DNA of 64,000 nucleotides from Acheta domesticus. Taxonomy: Eukaryota > Arthropoda > Insecta > Orthoptera > Gryllidae. The notes under the pieces are model-generated. The model was not told the origin of the DNA and did not search any database. It saw only the letters and a program-made list of their open reading frames with translations. The translations under genes were made by a program, and so were the position numbers. Location: NCBI GenBank assembly GCA_031308135.1, contig JAHLJT010000631.1:262092925-262156924 (forward strand), read 5' to 3'. Within the stretch, counting starts at the first letter, position 1, and each line of letters starts with the position of its first letter. Shown here piece after piece: positions 22,290 through 32,639 of the stretch.

Positions 22290-22461
22290 AATCGATAGTA
22301 ACGTTGGATAAGAAATGTTGGTAAAATTGAACAACAAAATGTAACGCTATAATCATTATTCATTTTCCAGCACCTCCATGCCAATGTCCTTTAAAACTAC
22401 GACCCTCTTAGGCGACACGGACTGCAGCTATTTTGATCTTAGTTTCTGTTACCCCTCTCAG

Positions 22462-22724
22462 GCTGGAATGAAGGCTACCCGCACGAATCGATTGCTCGTT
22501 GGTATGCCGACCTCGCAGGAGAATATGCGTGTTTTTTACAAAGCCGAGCCCCGACTCCCGACCTCTTGGACTCGATGTTTATTGAAGCAACTGCTTCACC
22601 TGACCACAAGATACGTATTTATGCAGTAGCTCAGCTCCTTGTTACAAGCCCTATGGGACGAGTTGGTCAGCGACTCCAGCGATTCCCGTGGCGATCAAGG
22701 AACACTACGCCGCCTTTAAATTTG
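22462..22724 (+). CDS. Candidate exon of unknown protein, behind a strong splice acceptor
   Basis: A pyrimidine-rich acceptor (GTTTCTGTTACCCCTCTCAG, 22442-22461) is followed at once by an open frame of about 87 codons to a TAA at 22725, with much higher GC than its surroundings. In phase it reads W-N-E-G-Y-P-H-E-S-I-A-R-W-Y-A-D-L-A-G-E and continues with 'DLLDSMFIEATASPDHK' and 'YAVAQLLVTSPMGRVG', a balanced, soluble-protein composition. I do not recognise the family. No good GT donor is obvious before the stop, so it could be a terminal exon, a processed fragment or a transposon relic. It follows a SINE copy and lacks its own start codon at the 5' end. Confidence 0.3.
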
Positions 22725-22727
22725 TAA

Positions 22728-23639
22728 TACACCATCATTCTGCTAAATGTAGCCAAAAAGTGAATGTTTGTTTTATATTTTAATTTCCTTGCGCATTTAA
22801 CTAAAACAGCATGTGCATCAGAAGTTTTGAACCGTTTAAAAGGAAAGAAATGGTTTAAATCTAATGAATATGTGTATTAAAAGTGAATAGTTGAGTCATG
22901 AGGAAGAATATGTATTTCTATAATTTTCAAGAAATGTAAGTAATCTAAATAGTAAAAAAGGGTATCTAGGAGATAATAATAATTTCTATTACGAGGTAAT
23001 AACAAATTTCCGTGTATCCTTTCTAGGTATCTAATGAAAAAAAGATGATAACTCAGGGTTCTTTCCGTCATTATTGCTAAATTTAATTGCAGAAAAGGGT
23101 GCTCCATTCCACACGCATTGCTATGAACGTGTTAAACGGAATATTATAAGAATTTAGTTGGTGCATATCAAATATGTTCTGATATACGTCAAAAATATAA
23201 GATTAAAACTAATGAACTAGGTTAGATTATTTTACGTATTATTTAATCACTTGCCCTTAAAATCCTAGGAATATAAAACCACGAGGTCAAGAAATAATAC
23301 GAATGTTATGAAAAGGGTGAATTTCTAACAATTTTCAAGAAATTTGACGAGAGAGAGAAACACAAGAGGAAAGTTTTCATCAAGAACAACAGCGCATTTA
23401 TTTTCAAAATAAACATTTCAATGGCTGAGCCACAAAACGAAAATTAATATTCTCCTACCAACACATTATAATTAATGATAAAACCACCTCCAAGGCAACA
23501 CATGGCAAATCAATTTAAACGCTCTGCTTACAAAGACACTACAAAACTAATAGCTCTCCACTCCATTATCGGCACACGGGCAGTCGAGGGGTAGAACCAT
23601 TTACAAAAATGTAATGTCCTTTTTAGTAATTCCTGAGCA
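22728..23639. other. AT-rich non-coding stretch
   Basis: Nothing was recognised. Confidence 0.5.
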
Positions 23640-23960
23640 GCACTTCGCCTCACAGCGCTATGCTAGTCCACTTCAGCAACACAGCGCTATGCTAGTCACT
23701 GCAGATGATGGTAATTGTTCTCCATGGTTGAGTCCAAGCCCTTTCTCGTGATACGCCACGCCACGCCACGCCAAATTCCAGCTGGCCGGCCTTCCTTCCG
23801 GCCTTCCCTGACTTGCCCCTTCTCCCTTGCAAGGGAGGGCATAGTGTGGCGGTGACAGCCTCACATGACGCTTGGACAAGCTAGGGGGCGCCAGCTACCA
23901 GGGTTTCCTTCAACCTGGCGAGGCGGCGTCAAATTTAGCGGAGTGGTGCAGCCAGCGGGA
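23640..23960. repeat. GC-richer patch with short tandem duplications
   Basis: CACAGCGCTATGCTAGTC is duplicated with a ~33-bp period (about 23652-23698). ACGCC is repeated four times (about 23754-23773), and GGCCGGCCTTCCTTCCGGCC (about 23785-23804) is an inverted repeat. No coding frame is supported. Confidence 0.6.
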
Positions 23961-24469
23961 GCATAAAAAAATATTGATATTTTTATTTATTCTTAAAATG
24001 GGCCGTGCAAAATTCATATTATGGCATCCATAATCCATTGCAAAGGCCACGGAGCGCCAAAAGTGGGCGGGAAATTAACTGTCCATAGTCTGTGGTGGCT
24101 CAAATGTATTAACAACGAATTATCTTTTAAGTTTGTAACCAGCACTTAATAAACGAAATTTCACAAACAAATCCGTTTACTTCAGTGGCATCTATCCGTA
24201 GTTTTACTTTGTTTCCACCAGGATCGCTTGCTGTATGCGAGCATCCCTAACTAGCCGAAAAAAACAAAAACGGTCTGAGCCGCGCTCACATTTACTGTGA
24301 CCTGGCTCCCTCCACCTCTCTGCGTTAGTTTAGGTTTTTTTGCAACTCCCTTTACTTATAATACGATATGTTGCTAATTAAAATATGTACAGGTCAAAGC
24401 TAAATTGTCGGTGGAGCAACAACTTCTTCGCTCCCCTAGCATTACTATTTGGGATCTATTTGTGTGAGG

Positions 24470-24690
24470 GTGGCCGGGAGGCAGGGTCTTCCTCCGTGTG
24501 AAACCCAACGCAGCGCGCCCTCTCTCGTGTTGCGGAGAACTTGAACTCCGCCAGAGTTCTCTCGAGTCGCGCAGCTGAGCAACCGGAGCGCTGCGGAGCG
24601 GCGGGGCCCCACCGGCGGCTGGCGCCATGTTGTGGGGCCAAGAGGTTGGGTTGCAAGCTCTCTGGCAAGTTGCAACGAGATTGTCGAGGA
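24470..24690. promoter_or_regulatory. GC-rich island 5 with YY1/Pho-like motif
   Basis: This compact CpG-rich block contains GGCGCCATGTTG (about 24624-24635), a match to the YY1/Pho core GCCAT(N)TT, and the palindromic GCGCTGCGGAGCG region. Overlapping ORFs are unconserved. Promoter function is inference; no downstream exon was identified. Confidence 0.35.
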
Positions 24691-26114
24691 ATGCCTTTAA
24701 ATCGTACAGTTCCATAGTTTTTAACCCCGTATAAATCTCTTATTAGGAGACCGCTTGATTTACGATTATACATATATTCATCATGATACCGATTTTTGAC
24801 AAATCACTGCGAAGTTAGTAAAACAAGCATTTAGACGAAATTAATCATTGTCTGTTCGTATGTGTTTCCTGACATTGTCTGTTCGTATGTGTTTGCAGAA
24901 CGACTCTTGGAGGATGACTAAAACGAAACTGTCGCTGTAATTTGTATTAGATATTAAACTGCTAGGATTTAAGGATAGATAACACTGCACTAGAAGTTAA
25001 TTTATGTGCCCTCTGAATTAAATTGACTATTGTATCGAATAAGGGGAATCAGAATATAAAAGTAGAAATGCTCTCTCACGTACCACTTTCGAACTAGTAG
25101 TGTTACACTTGTCTATCCCTCCAAACTAGTGGTGCAATACAGCACATACTTTTTCATATTATTTTTTTATTTTTCAAAAATTCAGAGAGTGCAACGAAAT
25201 TGACATCTGAAACATTTTAAACATCCTTTTAGCAGCTTTAGTTCTTTCAGTAGTTTTCGCGTAATTTTGAGTGAAATATGGGTTATAACAAAAATAATAA
25301 CAAGATTTTCTCAAAACAGTGCAAAATGTTCTACTCAATGTGTTGGGAAGATCTAAATCCTGTATAACGTTACGGATAGTTGGGTCAATATAAATACGCT
25401 TATTTTCGCTTCACTGATACTGGGAAACGCCCTCGCAGTATATATCATCTTTCCATCTCGCTTTCTTTGACGCGATCCAAGATTCGATTCTCGGTTGGGC
25501 AAGATTACAGTGTGTTTTCCGTACAAAGTCCCACAATATGTTGCTGTGTGGTGATGAGAAAACTCACTTCTCAGGTTGAGAACAGAATACAGCGTGGGGA
25601 TGTCTTCGTGCTAACCAAACGCACCCCGTTTACTCATGGCCGCGAGTCCGGGACGCCGCTGCTAGGTCATGGCCCGTACGCAGTCTGTCGCGTCAAGTAC
25701 AGACAGATTCTGGGAAACTTTGCTCTCCAAAAGTTGGACTTGTTCCATACAGAGCTTTCACAAATATCTTCACCAAACCGAGTTTGATGTGTAGGTGTGG
25801 GTGATACATGTTAAGGATTAATTATACCATGCAACAAAAATTTATTTAAGTTAATTTTTTTGTTGTTTCTGATGCAGTATGTTTCAAAACACTATGTAAA
25901 CACAATTTTTCATATGAGAAATTGTTTTTAGGGAAATCGATTTTCTTAATTTGAAGAAAATACATATATTTGAAACAATGAATACTCGTTCACATATAAC
26001 CATGAAACAAAACAAAAGAAATTCTTAAATACAACGTTTGGGAAAATGTAAATACAGTGTGTGTATATATATATGACAAAAATGTTAAGGTACATGCAAA
26101 TGTTCACATATCAC
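24691..26114. other. AT-rich non-coding stretch
   Basis: A 27-bp near-perfect tandem duplication (ATTGTCTGTTCGTATGTGTTT twice) lies at 24846-24898. The 135-codon frame at 25380-25787 has no recognisable domain. The ATATATAT tract near 26063 is short. Confidence 0.5.
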
Positions 26115-27620
26115 GTAGAGTTGCTTAAAAATGTGTTGTCTTTCTACATCTCCTCTTGTACGTTACATCACTCTCTCTGATCAGTCCCCAGATATAATCA
26201 CCCAGCATTCTCTCATTATACTGTCCCTGGTACCTTCTTTCAAACAATTGCAAGTCCTGATGGAACCTTTCACCCTGTTCCTCTGCATATAAATGTATAA
26301 GCTATTTCTTGTCTTCGTCGTTTTCTACGTTGAATATTAATTTGTCCCAGGATTGTTGGTGGGCTTGTCTTACTATTTTAAGAGCCTAATTACGTTCCTC
26401 TCTATAGTTTGCTTCAGATTCATCTGTTTTCTTTTGTAAATATTTTTATGTTTTTTCTTTCTATTAAGGGCATTCTCTATTTCCATATTCCATGTTCTGA
26501 GTTATGTATTGGAGAGCGTTTTTAGTTGGAGAGGTGATCTTTTGGTTCTCGTCAAATACTTGACACTCCAAATTTCATTGTTCTGTTTTCTCCTCTATAC
26601 CAGGCCTCGAGAGTGGATCTGCAACCTCCACATACGATATGTGGTACCCAGTCACAAGCATACCAAAATATGAACAATATGCTAAGCCGAAGATGTTAGG
26701 ATTCTTTAATCTACGCTTTACTGCTTTCGATCCCAGGAAAATGCCATACACATAACAAAAACAGTCTGTATTACGCTTACAAGAACGGGAAGATTCCATT
26801 ATTCATCAATTATGTGAATGTGAAACAGATAACATATAATTGGTTATAAAAAGCAACGAAACAATTATATAAAAGTATGAATACTCAATGTAGTTTAGTT
26901 GAGACCTAATTCATCCAAAACAAGCTTAAAATTCACTTAAACAAGCAAAATGTTTTTTTGTTACATGGTGTTATGTTTTATTGACAGCTCCCATTGTGTC
27001 TGGTCAATAGGTTTTTCGCTGAGGATATTCTTTACGAACGTATTGAATTTTCTTGTCGCGGCTCGCTCTCACAACAAATAGCTGTATTGAGAGAAAACTT
27101 ACTGCATGTCAAGAAGTAGTTCTATTTTCAGGTCTCTCAAAGCTTCCACTTGAATTTATCCTTGTCAATACGATTCAGAAACCATTGCATAGTTCCAGGA
27201 GTCTCTTTCTAGTAAACTGAATAGTCGATTGGAACTGAGCGATATGTATTACTATTATTTATGAGCACAGCCTTCAGAGTTTCCAAGAGTCAGTGAATAG
27301 CCTCCACTCGCACGGGTTGTATGTGTCGGCACGGGCTCCAAAAATGACATTACATTATTACAATGGACAAAGTCAGTCTTCAGAGAAATACATTTGAAAG
27401 TCACGCTGCCGCTTCCGAAATGAAGTGACTTGGACACGTATTTGAAGTAAATTCCTTCGCCAATAAATTGCAAAGTCAACAACTCGGACTGTGCTTGATA
27501 ATGTTTCAAGTTCCAGCAAAATCATTGAGTTCTTGCTTCGTGATCATATGAGGCAACTTTGAGAATGGTTTAAGATAGACAAAGTCATACTCATCGATAA
27601 TCAATTATTTGTTATAGTGC
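26115..27620 (-). pseudogene. Decayed transposon-derived protein (GERFHQD/YKRKS family), copy 2
   Basis: Read on the minus strand, this is a second and in places better-preserved copy of the protein at 16343-17640. In order: 'PHMITKQELNDFAG' (about 27550; PHLITQEELNDLVRD), 'NLLAKEFTSN', 'DFVHCNNVMSFLEPV' (about 27340; LVyCNdv..LmE.L), 'CEWRLFTDS' then in another frame 'LKAVLINNSNTY' (about 27270; EWRLFIDSSKrSLKAVLLHNGN), 'VPIDYSVY' stop 'KETPGTMQWFLNRI', 'KWKL' stop 'DLKIELLLDMQ' (WklCGDLKVi.lLLGmQ), 'YGIFLGSKAVKRRLKNPNIFG' (about 26740; EGIFVGP.I..L.KD.nF) and the C-terminus 'GERFHQDLQLFERRYQGQY', 'MLGDYIWGLIRESDVTYKRR', 'CRKTTHF' stop (about 26118-26270). Numerous stops and frameshifts, and an unalignable insertion at about 26350-26570, mark it as non-functional. 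Confidence 0.85.
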
Positions 27621-27769
27621 TTTATCTGTTAAGGTAAATGGCAGTACCCATTAATGATAAAGCTTAATTGTGTGGGAAATTCAAATAACACGGAGTGTTT
27701 TTTTTTCTAAAAATTGTATCCAGCCACACACTAGACATCAACACACTTGCGAGATCCTCTAGTCTAAGG
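27621..27769. other. Short AT-rich spacer
   Basis: Nothing was recognised between the pseudogene and the SINE. Confidence 0.5.
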
Positions 27770-27915
27770 TCAGCAGAACGCGAGGCCCTCCGCGACAACA
27801 CACACATGAGAGACAAGGGACAAACAACCGTTCCCAAGGCGGGACTCGACTCGCGACCTTCCGGTCCGAAGCGTCGAGTACACGCTCTTAGCCACCTCGG
27901 CCATCCAGGTTGGCT
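27770..27915 (-). mobile_element. tRNA-derived SINE, family S1, minus-strand copy
   Basis: On the minus strand the copy has an A-box TGGCCGAGGTGG (27892-27903), then a B-box CGAGTCGAGTCCC (27841-27853). A body follows with ACGGTTGTTTGTCCC, related to the plus-strand copy at 10275-10500. The head looks tRNA-like (A and B boxes about 38 nt apart) but lacks a paired acceptor stem. Confidence 0.8.
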
Positions 27916-28359
27916 AATATATTGTGAAAATAATTAATCAGATGTGTTTATCAAACTTAGAAATGTGACAAAAATACACCATAATATTTTATATTGATCC
28001 AGAGCGTAAAAACGCGATTTGATAGTGTAACCGAACCAAGCTTGAAAAAAAATAGTTATCAGTATCAATTCGTAAATTATAATGACAGTTACGCCACAAA
28101 ATCTCTATTCTGGAATTACAAGGAACCTCAACGCATCACAGATTTCACCCTTCTCAGCATTCCATTCCTTCTCAGCACAAGTGCACAAGAATAAACTCCA
28201 TCAAATGGGGAAATTTATGGATGTGCTGCATCCCTTAAGGCAATGTTGGTCCTTTGTGCACTTCAGGAGTAAATGCTTTAGAAAGGATGTTTTTTCTAAT
28301 TTGCAAATAGATAGGAGAGGCATGTGAAGCCTGCTGTAATCTCGATGAGGCTGCGACCG
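27916..28359. other. AT-rich non-coding stretch
   Basis: Nothing was recognised. Short ORFs here lack family resemblance. Confidence 0.5.
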
Positions 28360-28620
28360 CATTGACTTAGACTGATCAGCCCGAGCGACCTCCATTACCT
28401 GGCCGCGCTCCTCGCCCCGCCCTCCTGCCTTCTCCAACATCCGCTCGTGGTCGCGGCCTCCTAAATTGAGTTGCGAGTTCGCGCTGGCAGGGCTGCGGCG
28501 GCGCCGACGCGGCGGGGGCGGCGGCAGGCGATGGATTGCGCGGTGCGCCGCGTCATTACGCAGATTTTATCGAGCAGAGGCGATCGCTCGTTTCATTGTT
28601 GCCTCTCACACTCGCATTTG
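28360..28620. promoter_or_regulatory. GC/CpG-rich island 6
   Basis: The CpG-rich block includes CGGCGGCGCCGACGCGGCGGGGGCGG-type sequence and a palindromic TGCGTAATGACGCG-like stretch (GCGTCATTACGCA at about 28549-28561). The edges are AT-rich with ATTTTATCG and TCATTGTTGCC (Sox-like ATTGTT). Regulatory role is inferred. Confidence 0.4.
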
Positions 28621-29096
28621 CACAAACGCAGATAAAGCCCAAAATATCCAGTCTCAATGAAGGCAAATCTCAAAATAATAATGATAAAGACATTCTGCGT
28701 TCTATTTTCGAGGCTGGGATTGGAGTCCGTTTCTAATGATTATTACATTATGTTCTCTAATTTAAAAGTAACGTGCTTGCTGACGTGGAAATAAGGCTGG
28801 AATAAATGGGGCTTTGTGTACATTTTATTTTTAGAATGACGTGACAACGGTCAAGTGGCCCATATTTTGCGAAAGGTGATTGCATTTTCCGGGAAAACGA
28901 TGGCTATTTGAGAGTTCTGCTAATTCTTATACTCAACACAAAAATAGTTGAACAGAGCTCACTTGAAAGGTCTTAGCGTTAGTGATAAAATGAATTGACT
29001 TCATGACAAATTACTGAACTAGAAGTGTATGAAACTAGAATATTTAAAAACCCAAGGAAAATAGGAGATGCGAAACATTTCTTCAAACACTTATCT

Positions 29097-29545
29097 ACAA
29101 TAATAACAGTGAATTCAATGACGTGCAACCGATATCGATACCACAAAAAGTAATGTATGAATAGATACAAAAAAATTACAGGTTCTTCAAGTCTGTTGTA
29201 GTGTCCTTGCAAAGTTTGGTAAAGATGAATGCAACACAATTGCACAAATGCGGAAAATAATTAAAACAATATGTTGGTAGATGCATCCTAATAATTACGT
29301 TTCGCTTGTCGCTAAGAGCAGATTGGTTCTTAATATATTACGCCAGAGGCCAGTAGCGACACAGCAGAACTGGTATCTAATAGTTCTCTAGAGGTCTGTG
29401 GCTGTAAGATAAAAATGTTTAATCTAATAGGAACGTACTGTAAAATAAAATGAAAGATATTTACAGTAGTTTATTAAAATTTGAACAAATTACTTTAAAA
29501 GTAACAATCTTAAACACCGTGGTTTATATAAAATTGATATTTTTC
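29097..29545 (+). repeat. Dispersed repeat R2, copy 2
   Basis: This copy is homologous to 13675-14122 over its whole length and in the same orientation, ending at the same 3' position (ACCGTGGTTTATATAAAATTGATATTTTTC). It is shifted in places by small indels. Minus-strand ORFs overlapping it are incidental. Confidence 0.75.
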
Positions 29546-29574
29546 TTCTTTCCTAAGGATTGGATTTCAGTAGA

Positions 29575-29666
29575 TTGGTGGTTGGCAGTCGAATATTCAC
29601 CGGCGATTAATACTTTCGGTAGTCGGTAGTCGGTAGTCGTTGGTAGTCGAATATTCACCGGCGATA
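29575..29666. repeat. Short tandem array of CGGTAGT and flanking direct repeat
   Basis: AGTCGAATATTCACCGGCGAT occurs twice (about 29586 and 29646), flanking three to four CGGTAGT units, all within 92 bp. Confidence 0.8.
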
Positions 29667-30954
29667 AACCCTCGTTAGTACGAACTCTCTAAATACGAAA
29701 TTCGTCGGCGAATGAACAAAATTTGGGTACCGACAAAGAAATTTAGAAATAAGGATACATATAAAAATCGCATAAAACGAATTTTTATCACAAGAACACC
29801 AATTATTGCACACCTTCGGAATTCGTGTTAACGAGGTAATAGTACTACGAATAATCAATAATAATATCCCGTTGATTACAATAAAATATGAATAATGTTG
29901 ATAATTGTTTTCTTGTATAAAGTTACAATTTGCCTCCTAATAATTTGATAATTCGTTGTTTTTCTTTTTAAAGGAAATTTTGGATGATTTCCATTCATGT
30001 AAACAAAATGTGATCAAAATAGAAACTGTGAGTTTGTTTCTAAAAAATTGTTAATACTTGTAAAAATTCAAACTGATAATAGTACAAAAAAGCAAAAATC
30101 TAAGAAACCATTTTTTTCAAAACTTTAGTTAATTGCCATCTTCGATTTCTGACCACTTCATTCAAGTTCTGACCAAGTTATGATATTTTATGCGGTATAT
30201 TGTAGAAATAATCAAAGAAGAGTGAGAGAAGCAAACATTTCTTTTAAAAGTTATCGCAGCAAGGAAAGATTTGGGCAAAAACCAGTGGCAGTATCGGAAA
30301 ATGGTAGCGTAAAGGGACAAAATATCCACAAAGTTTAAAAAGTAGTTTTTTTAATACTACACAACTCACAAAAGTGTTATAGGAGAAAATACACTTTTAT
30401 AGTTCACTAAAATATTTGTTATGAGTATTATATCTCCGAGAAATTACGTACTGAAAATACATACCGAAAGAGATTTTATTGTAGCAATTGTACTCTTACC
30501 ATACAATCGGCACATGTGCTGTCAGTGATTTCTTGTCATTTATTTCATATTGCTGGTCTGCACCAGCATAAATGCTGCTGAATAAAATCACAAAAAAATG
30601 GTTTTCCAAAAAGAAGCACCCAAACTGCTGAAGAACAAAACAAATAAAAGACTACTGCAAATTCAATATTTTAATATTTTACATATTTTTTAAATAGCTT
30701 TCAACACTGGAGTAAAGAGGTACAGAACATATACAGCACAATAGTTCTTTACAAATCAAGAACATAAAAAAGTTGCTATTTTCCTTGGAGTCTTGCTGCA
30801 GTATAAGATCAGCTGCGTCGTAAACAGTGACGCAGTGAATATGAGAAATCAGTCGATTCGCGCAGAGTGACACAGCACGGAACAATACGATTAAATATTT
30901 TCATTTTTCAGTCAAATCGAAACAACGAGTATAATTGTGTTATAATTTTTTGTT
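29667..30954. other. AT-rich non-coding stretch
   Basis: No gene, RNA or transposon was recognised. Confidence 0.5.
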
Positions 30955-31335
30955 GCATTATCAACACATTATAAACGACCGTTTCCGATAAAAGAAATCG
31001 TTCATAAACGGACATATTACCGCACAGATTATGACATATTTGCCGTTTAATGCACAAATAACTGCATCATTACACATTCAGCCTTTTCTAATGAGGGAAC
31101 AGTAGGGAGGTAGCAGTAAACGAAACGGCCGACCATCATTTTTTCGCACAGGTATCACATCCCGTGAGGTCACAGTAATATTTTCTAAAATCAATTTTGA
31201 TTCTCTTATAAATCTATAATGCTATACAAAAAATACCTTCGTACAAGTTCGAAAAATTGCTCTCAACGTCGATCATTTTCAAAACACGTACCCGTGCAAT
31301 ACATCTTAACACTATAAATTAGTGGCACAAACTAT
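30955..31335. repeat. Dispersed repeat R1, copy 2
   Basis: This is the counterpart of 1490-1960 in the same orientation, but with a single copy of the block that is tandemly duplicated there. It contains TTCGCACAGGTATCACAT in place of TTCGCACAAATGTCAAAT and has lost the intact CRE (GTGAGGTCACAG). Confidence 0.6.
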
Positions 31336-31447
31336 TGCCGGAGATCCACCGTATCTAAAGAAATCATAGACACCTCTCATATGGCCGAACACTGCGTAGA
31401 CTTCTTTGAATTTCTGCACGCATTGGTAGTTAGTACTATACAGTGAG

Positions 31448-31674
31448 ACTATTTTATGGTCCGATTAAAATAAGTAGGCGATTGACAGTTGTGATTTGGA
31501 AGCTATATCTTCGTGCAATATGAATGTATGATTTAGTTACTTTAATAAGTTTTTATTTCAAGTGTTTATCTTTGTGTCCCGGGAACGTGTGCTCAGTGAT
31601 ACGCAAACTAGCAACGTCGCTCCCTTCTATTCGCAACCGTCAATCACCAACTTATTTTAATCGGACCATAGTGA
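31448..31674. mobile_element. Short MITE with ~40-bp terminal inverted repeats
   Basis: TATGGTCCGATTAAAATAAG plus TNGGNGATTGACNGTTG at 31452-31491 is inverted at 31634-31672 with about three mismatches. The ~230-bp total length and lack of coding fit a miniature inverted-repeat element. Target-site duplication was not resolved. Confidence 0.7.
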
Positions 31675-31998
31675 CCGGACTATTAGTGTGCCGCCATCTT
31701 GGGAAATTCTTCTCAACCGACGGGCCGTCACTCGCCGGGGAAACTTACGTTCAACTCCCCTGCAGACGGGAGGGCTTCAAGCTCTCACCCTGCAAAAGGC
31801 TCGTTCACCAGTCTTTTAGAGTAGCCGGTTTGTGATGGCTTGTTTGATCTTCACTTTCAAACAGAATATGTTTTTATGTGACACATACGTAAAATGCAAA
31901 TCTGGGAGACAGTGTCGCAGAAATTTATTAGGGCGTTTTCTGTAATCAGATTTTCACGTGAGAATATGATTCCTGGTCACAGCCACAAGCTCCACATC
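31675..31998. other. Intervening sequence with YY1/Pho-like site
   Basis: GTGCCGCCATCTTGGGAA (about 31687-31704) is a good match to the YY1/Pho consensus (GCCATCTT). The frame covering it (31524-31835) has no recognisable domain. Confidence 0.4.
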
Positions 31999-32173
31999 TT
32001 AATTGAAGAAAAATTTCGTAACGTCCATGCGACAAATTTACACAGGAAAGAGAATTAAGACACAATATACAGAAACAGATCTCTGCCATACCACGAGACA
32101 TCATTTACCGAGGGGAACATAACTTGTTTAGATGTCAAGAATGCATCAGAAACGATGATGAGTTCCAGAACAA
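31999..32173 (+). pseudogene. Unit 1 of the exon-like array, frameshifted
   Basis: Relative to units 2 and 3, about 2 nt are inserted near 32020-32030 (CGTAACGTCCATGCGAC versus CGTTACATATGCGAC), so the N-terminal part leaves frame. The rest still reads the 'ELRHNIQKQISAIPRD' block and 'FRCQECI'. The first CX2C is changed to C-x-x-F. Probably a decayed duplicate. Confidence 0.5.
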
Positions 32174-32193
32174 CTCCTACAATGTGAGTGCAG

Positions 32194-32397
32194 TTTAAAC
32201 CTTCCGGTATCTTAATTGAAGAAAAATTGCGTTACATAGGAGACAAATGTACACCGGAAAGTGAATTAAGACACAATATACAGAAACAGATCTCTGCCAT
32301 ACCACGAGACATCATTTACCGAGGGGAACATAACTTGTTTAGATGCCAAGAATGCATCAGAGCCGACGATGAGGAGTTCCAGAACAGCTTCTACAGT
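32194..32397 (+). CDS. Unit 2 of the exon-like array, candidate zinc-binding exon
   Basis: An open frame of about 68 codons up to the donor GTGAGT (32398). The first cysteine of the CX2C-X31-CX2C pattern is replaced by glycine (I-G-D-K-C), while the second pair (C-Q-E-C) is intact. The last codons differ from unit 3 (N-S-F-Y-S versus N-L-L-R-R). Family not recognised. Loss of one ligand suggests relaxed constraint or a divergent isoform. Confidence 0.4.
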
Positions 32398-32407
32398 GTG
32401 AGTACAG

Positions 32408-32609
32408 TTTAAACCTTCCGGTATCTTAATTGAAGAAAAATTGCGTTACATATGCGACAAATGTACACCGGAAAGTGAATTAAGACACAATATACAGAAA
32501 CAGATCTCTGCCATACCACGAGACATCATTTACCGAGGGGAACATAACTTGTTTAGATGCCAAGAATGCATCAGAGCCGACGATGAGGAGTTCCAGAACC
32601 TACTAAGAC
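32408..32609 (+). CDS. Unit 3 of the exon-like array, candidate zinc-binding exon
   Basis: This is the best-preserved unit. It reads 'LRYICDKCTPESELRH', 'NIQKQISAIPRD', 'IIYRGEHNLFRCQECI', 'RADDEEFQN'. Two CX2C pairs are separated by 31 residues, a spacing compatible with a zinc-binding fold. A consensus donor (AGAC|GTGAGT at 32610) follows. No start codon is needed if it is an internal exon. The acceptor would be the CAG at 32405-32407 or the AATTGAAG at about 32424-32431; neither has a strong pyrimidine tract. I do not recognise the protein. Confidence 0.4.
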
Positions 32610-32639
32610 GTGAGTACAGTTTAAACCTTCCGGTATCGA

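Larger units (their letters stand above)
31999..32637 (+). repeat. Triplicated ~213-bp exon-like tandem array
   Basis: Three head-to-tail copies: 31999-32193 (5'-truncated), 32194-32407 and 32408-32619, plus an 18-bp start of a fourth. Copies 2 and 3 are nearly identical; copy 1 is more diverged. Each unit keeps an open frame ending at a consensus donor GTGAG(T) (32174, 32398, 32610). The variable part is the few codons before the donor. Unit starts follow (G)CAG at 32191-32193, 32405-32407 and 32617-32619. This organisation resembles tandem exon duplication, as in mutually exclusive exons. Confidence 0.85.

Noticed and set aside
25380..25787. 135-codon plus-strand ORF
   Set aside because: No recognised domain, mixed composition and no supporting signals. 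One end resembles non-coding repeat sequence (TTTGGTGAAGATAT on the minus strand).
29575..29666. CRISPR-like array
   Set aside because: Units are only 7 bp (CGGTAGT) plus one 21-bp direct repeat, there is no regular spacer structure, and the context is eukaryotic.
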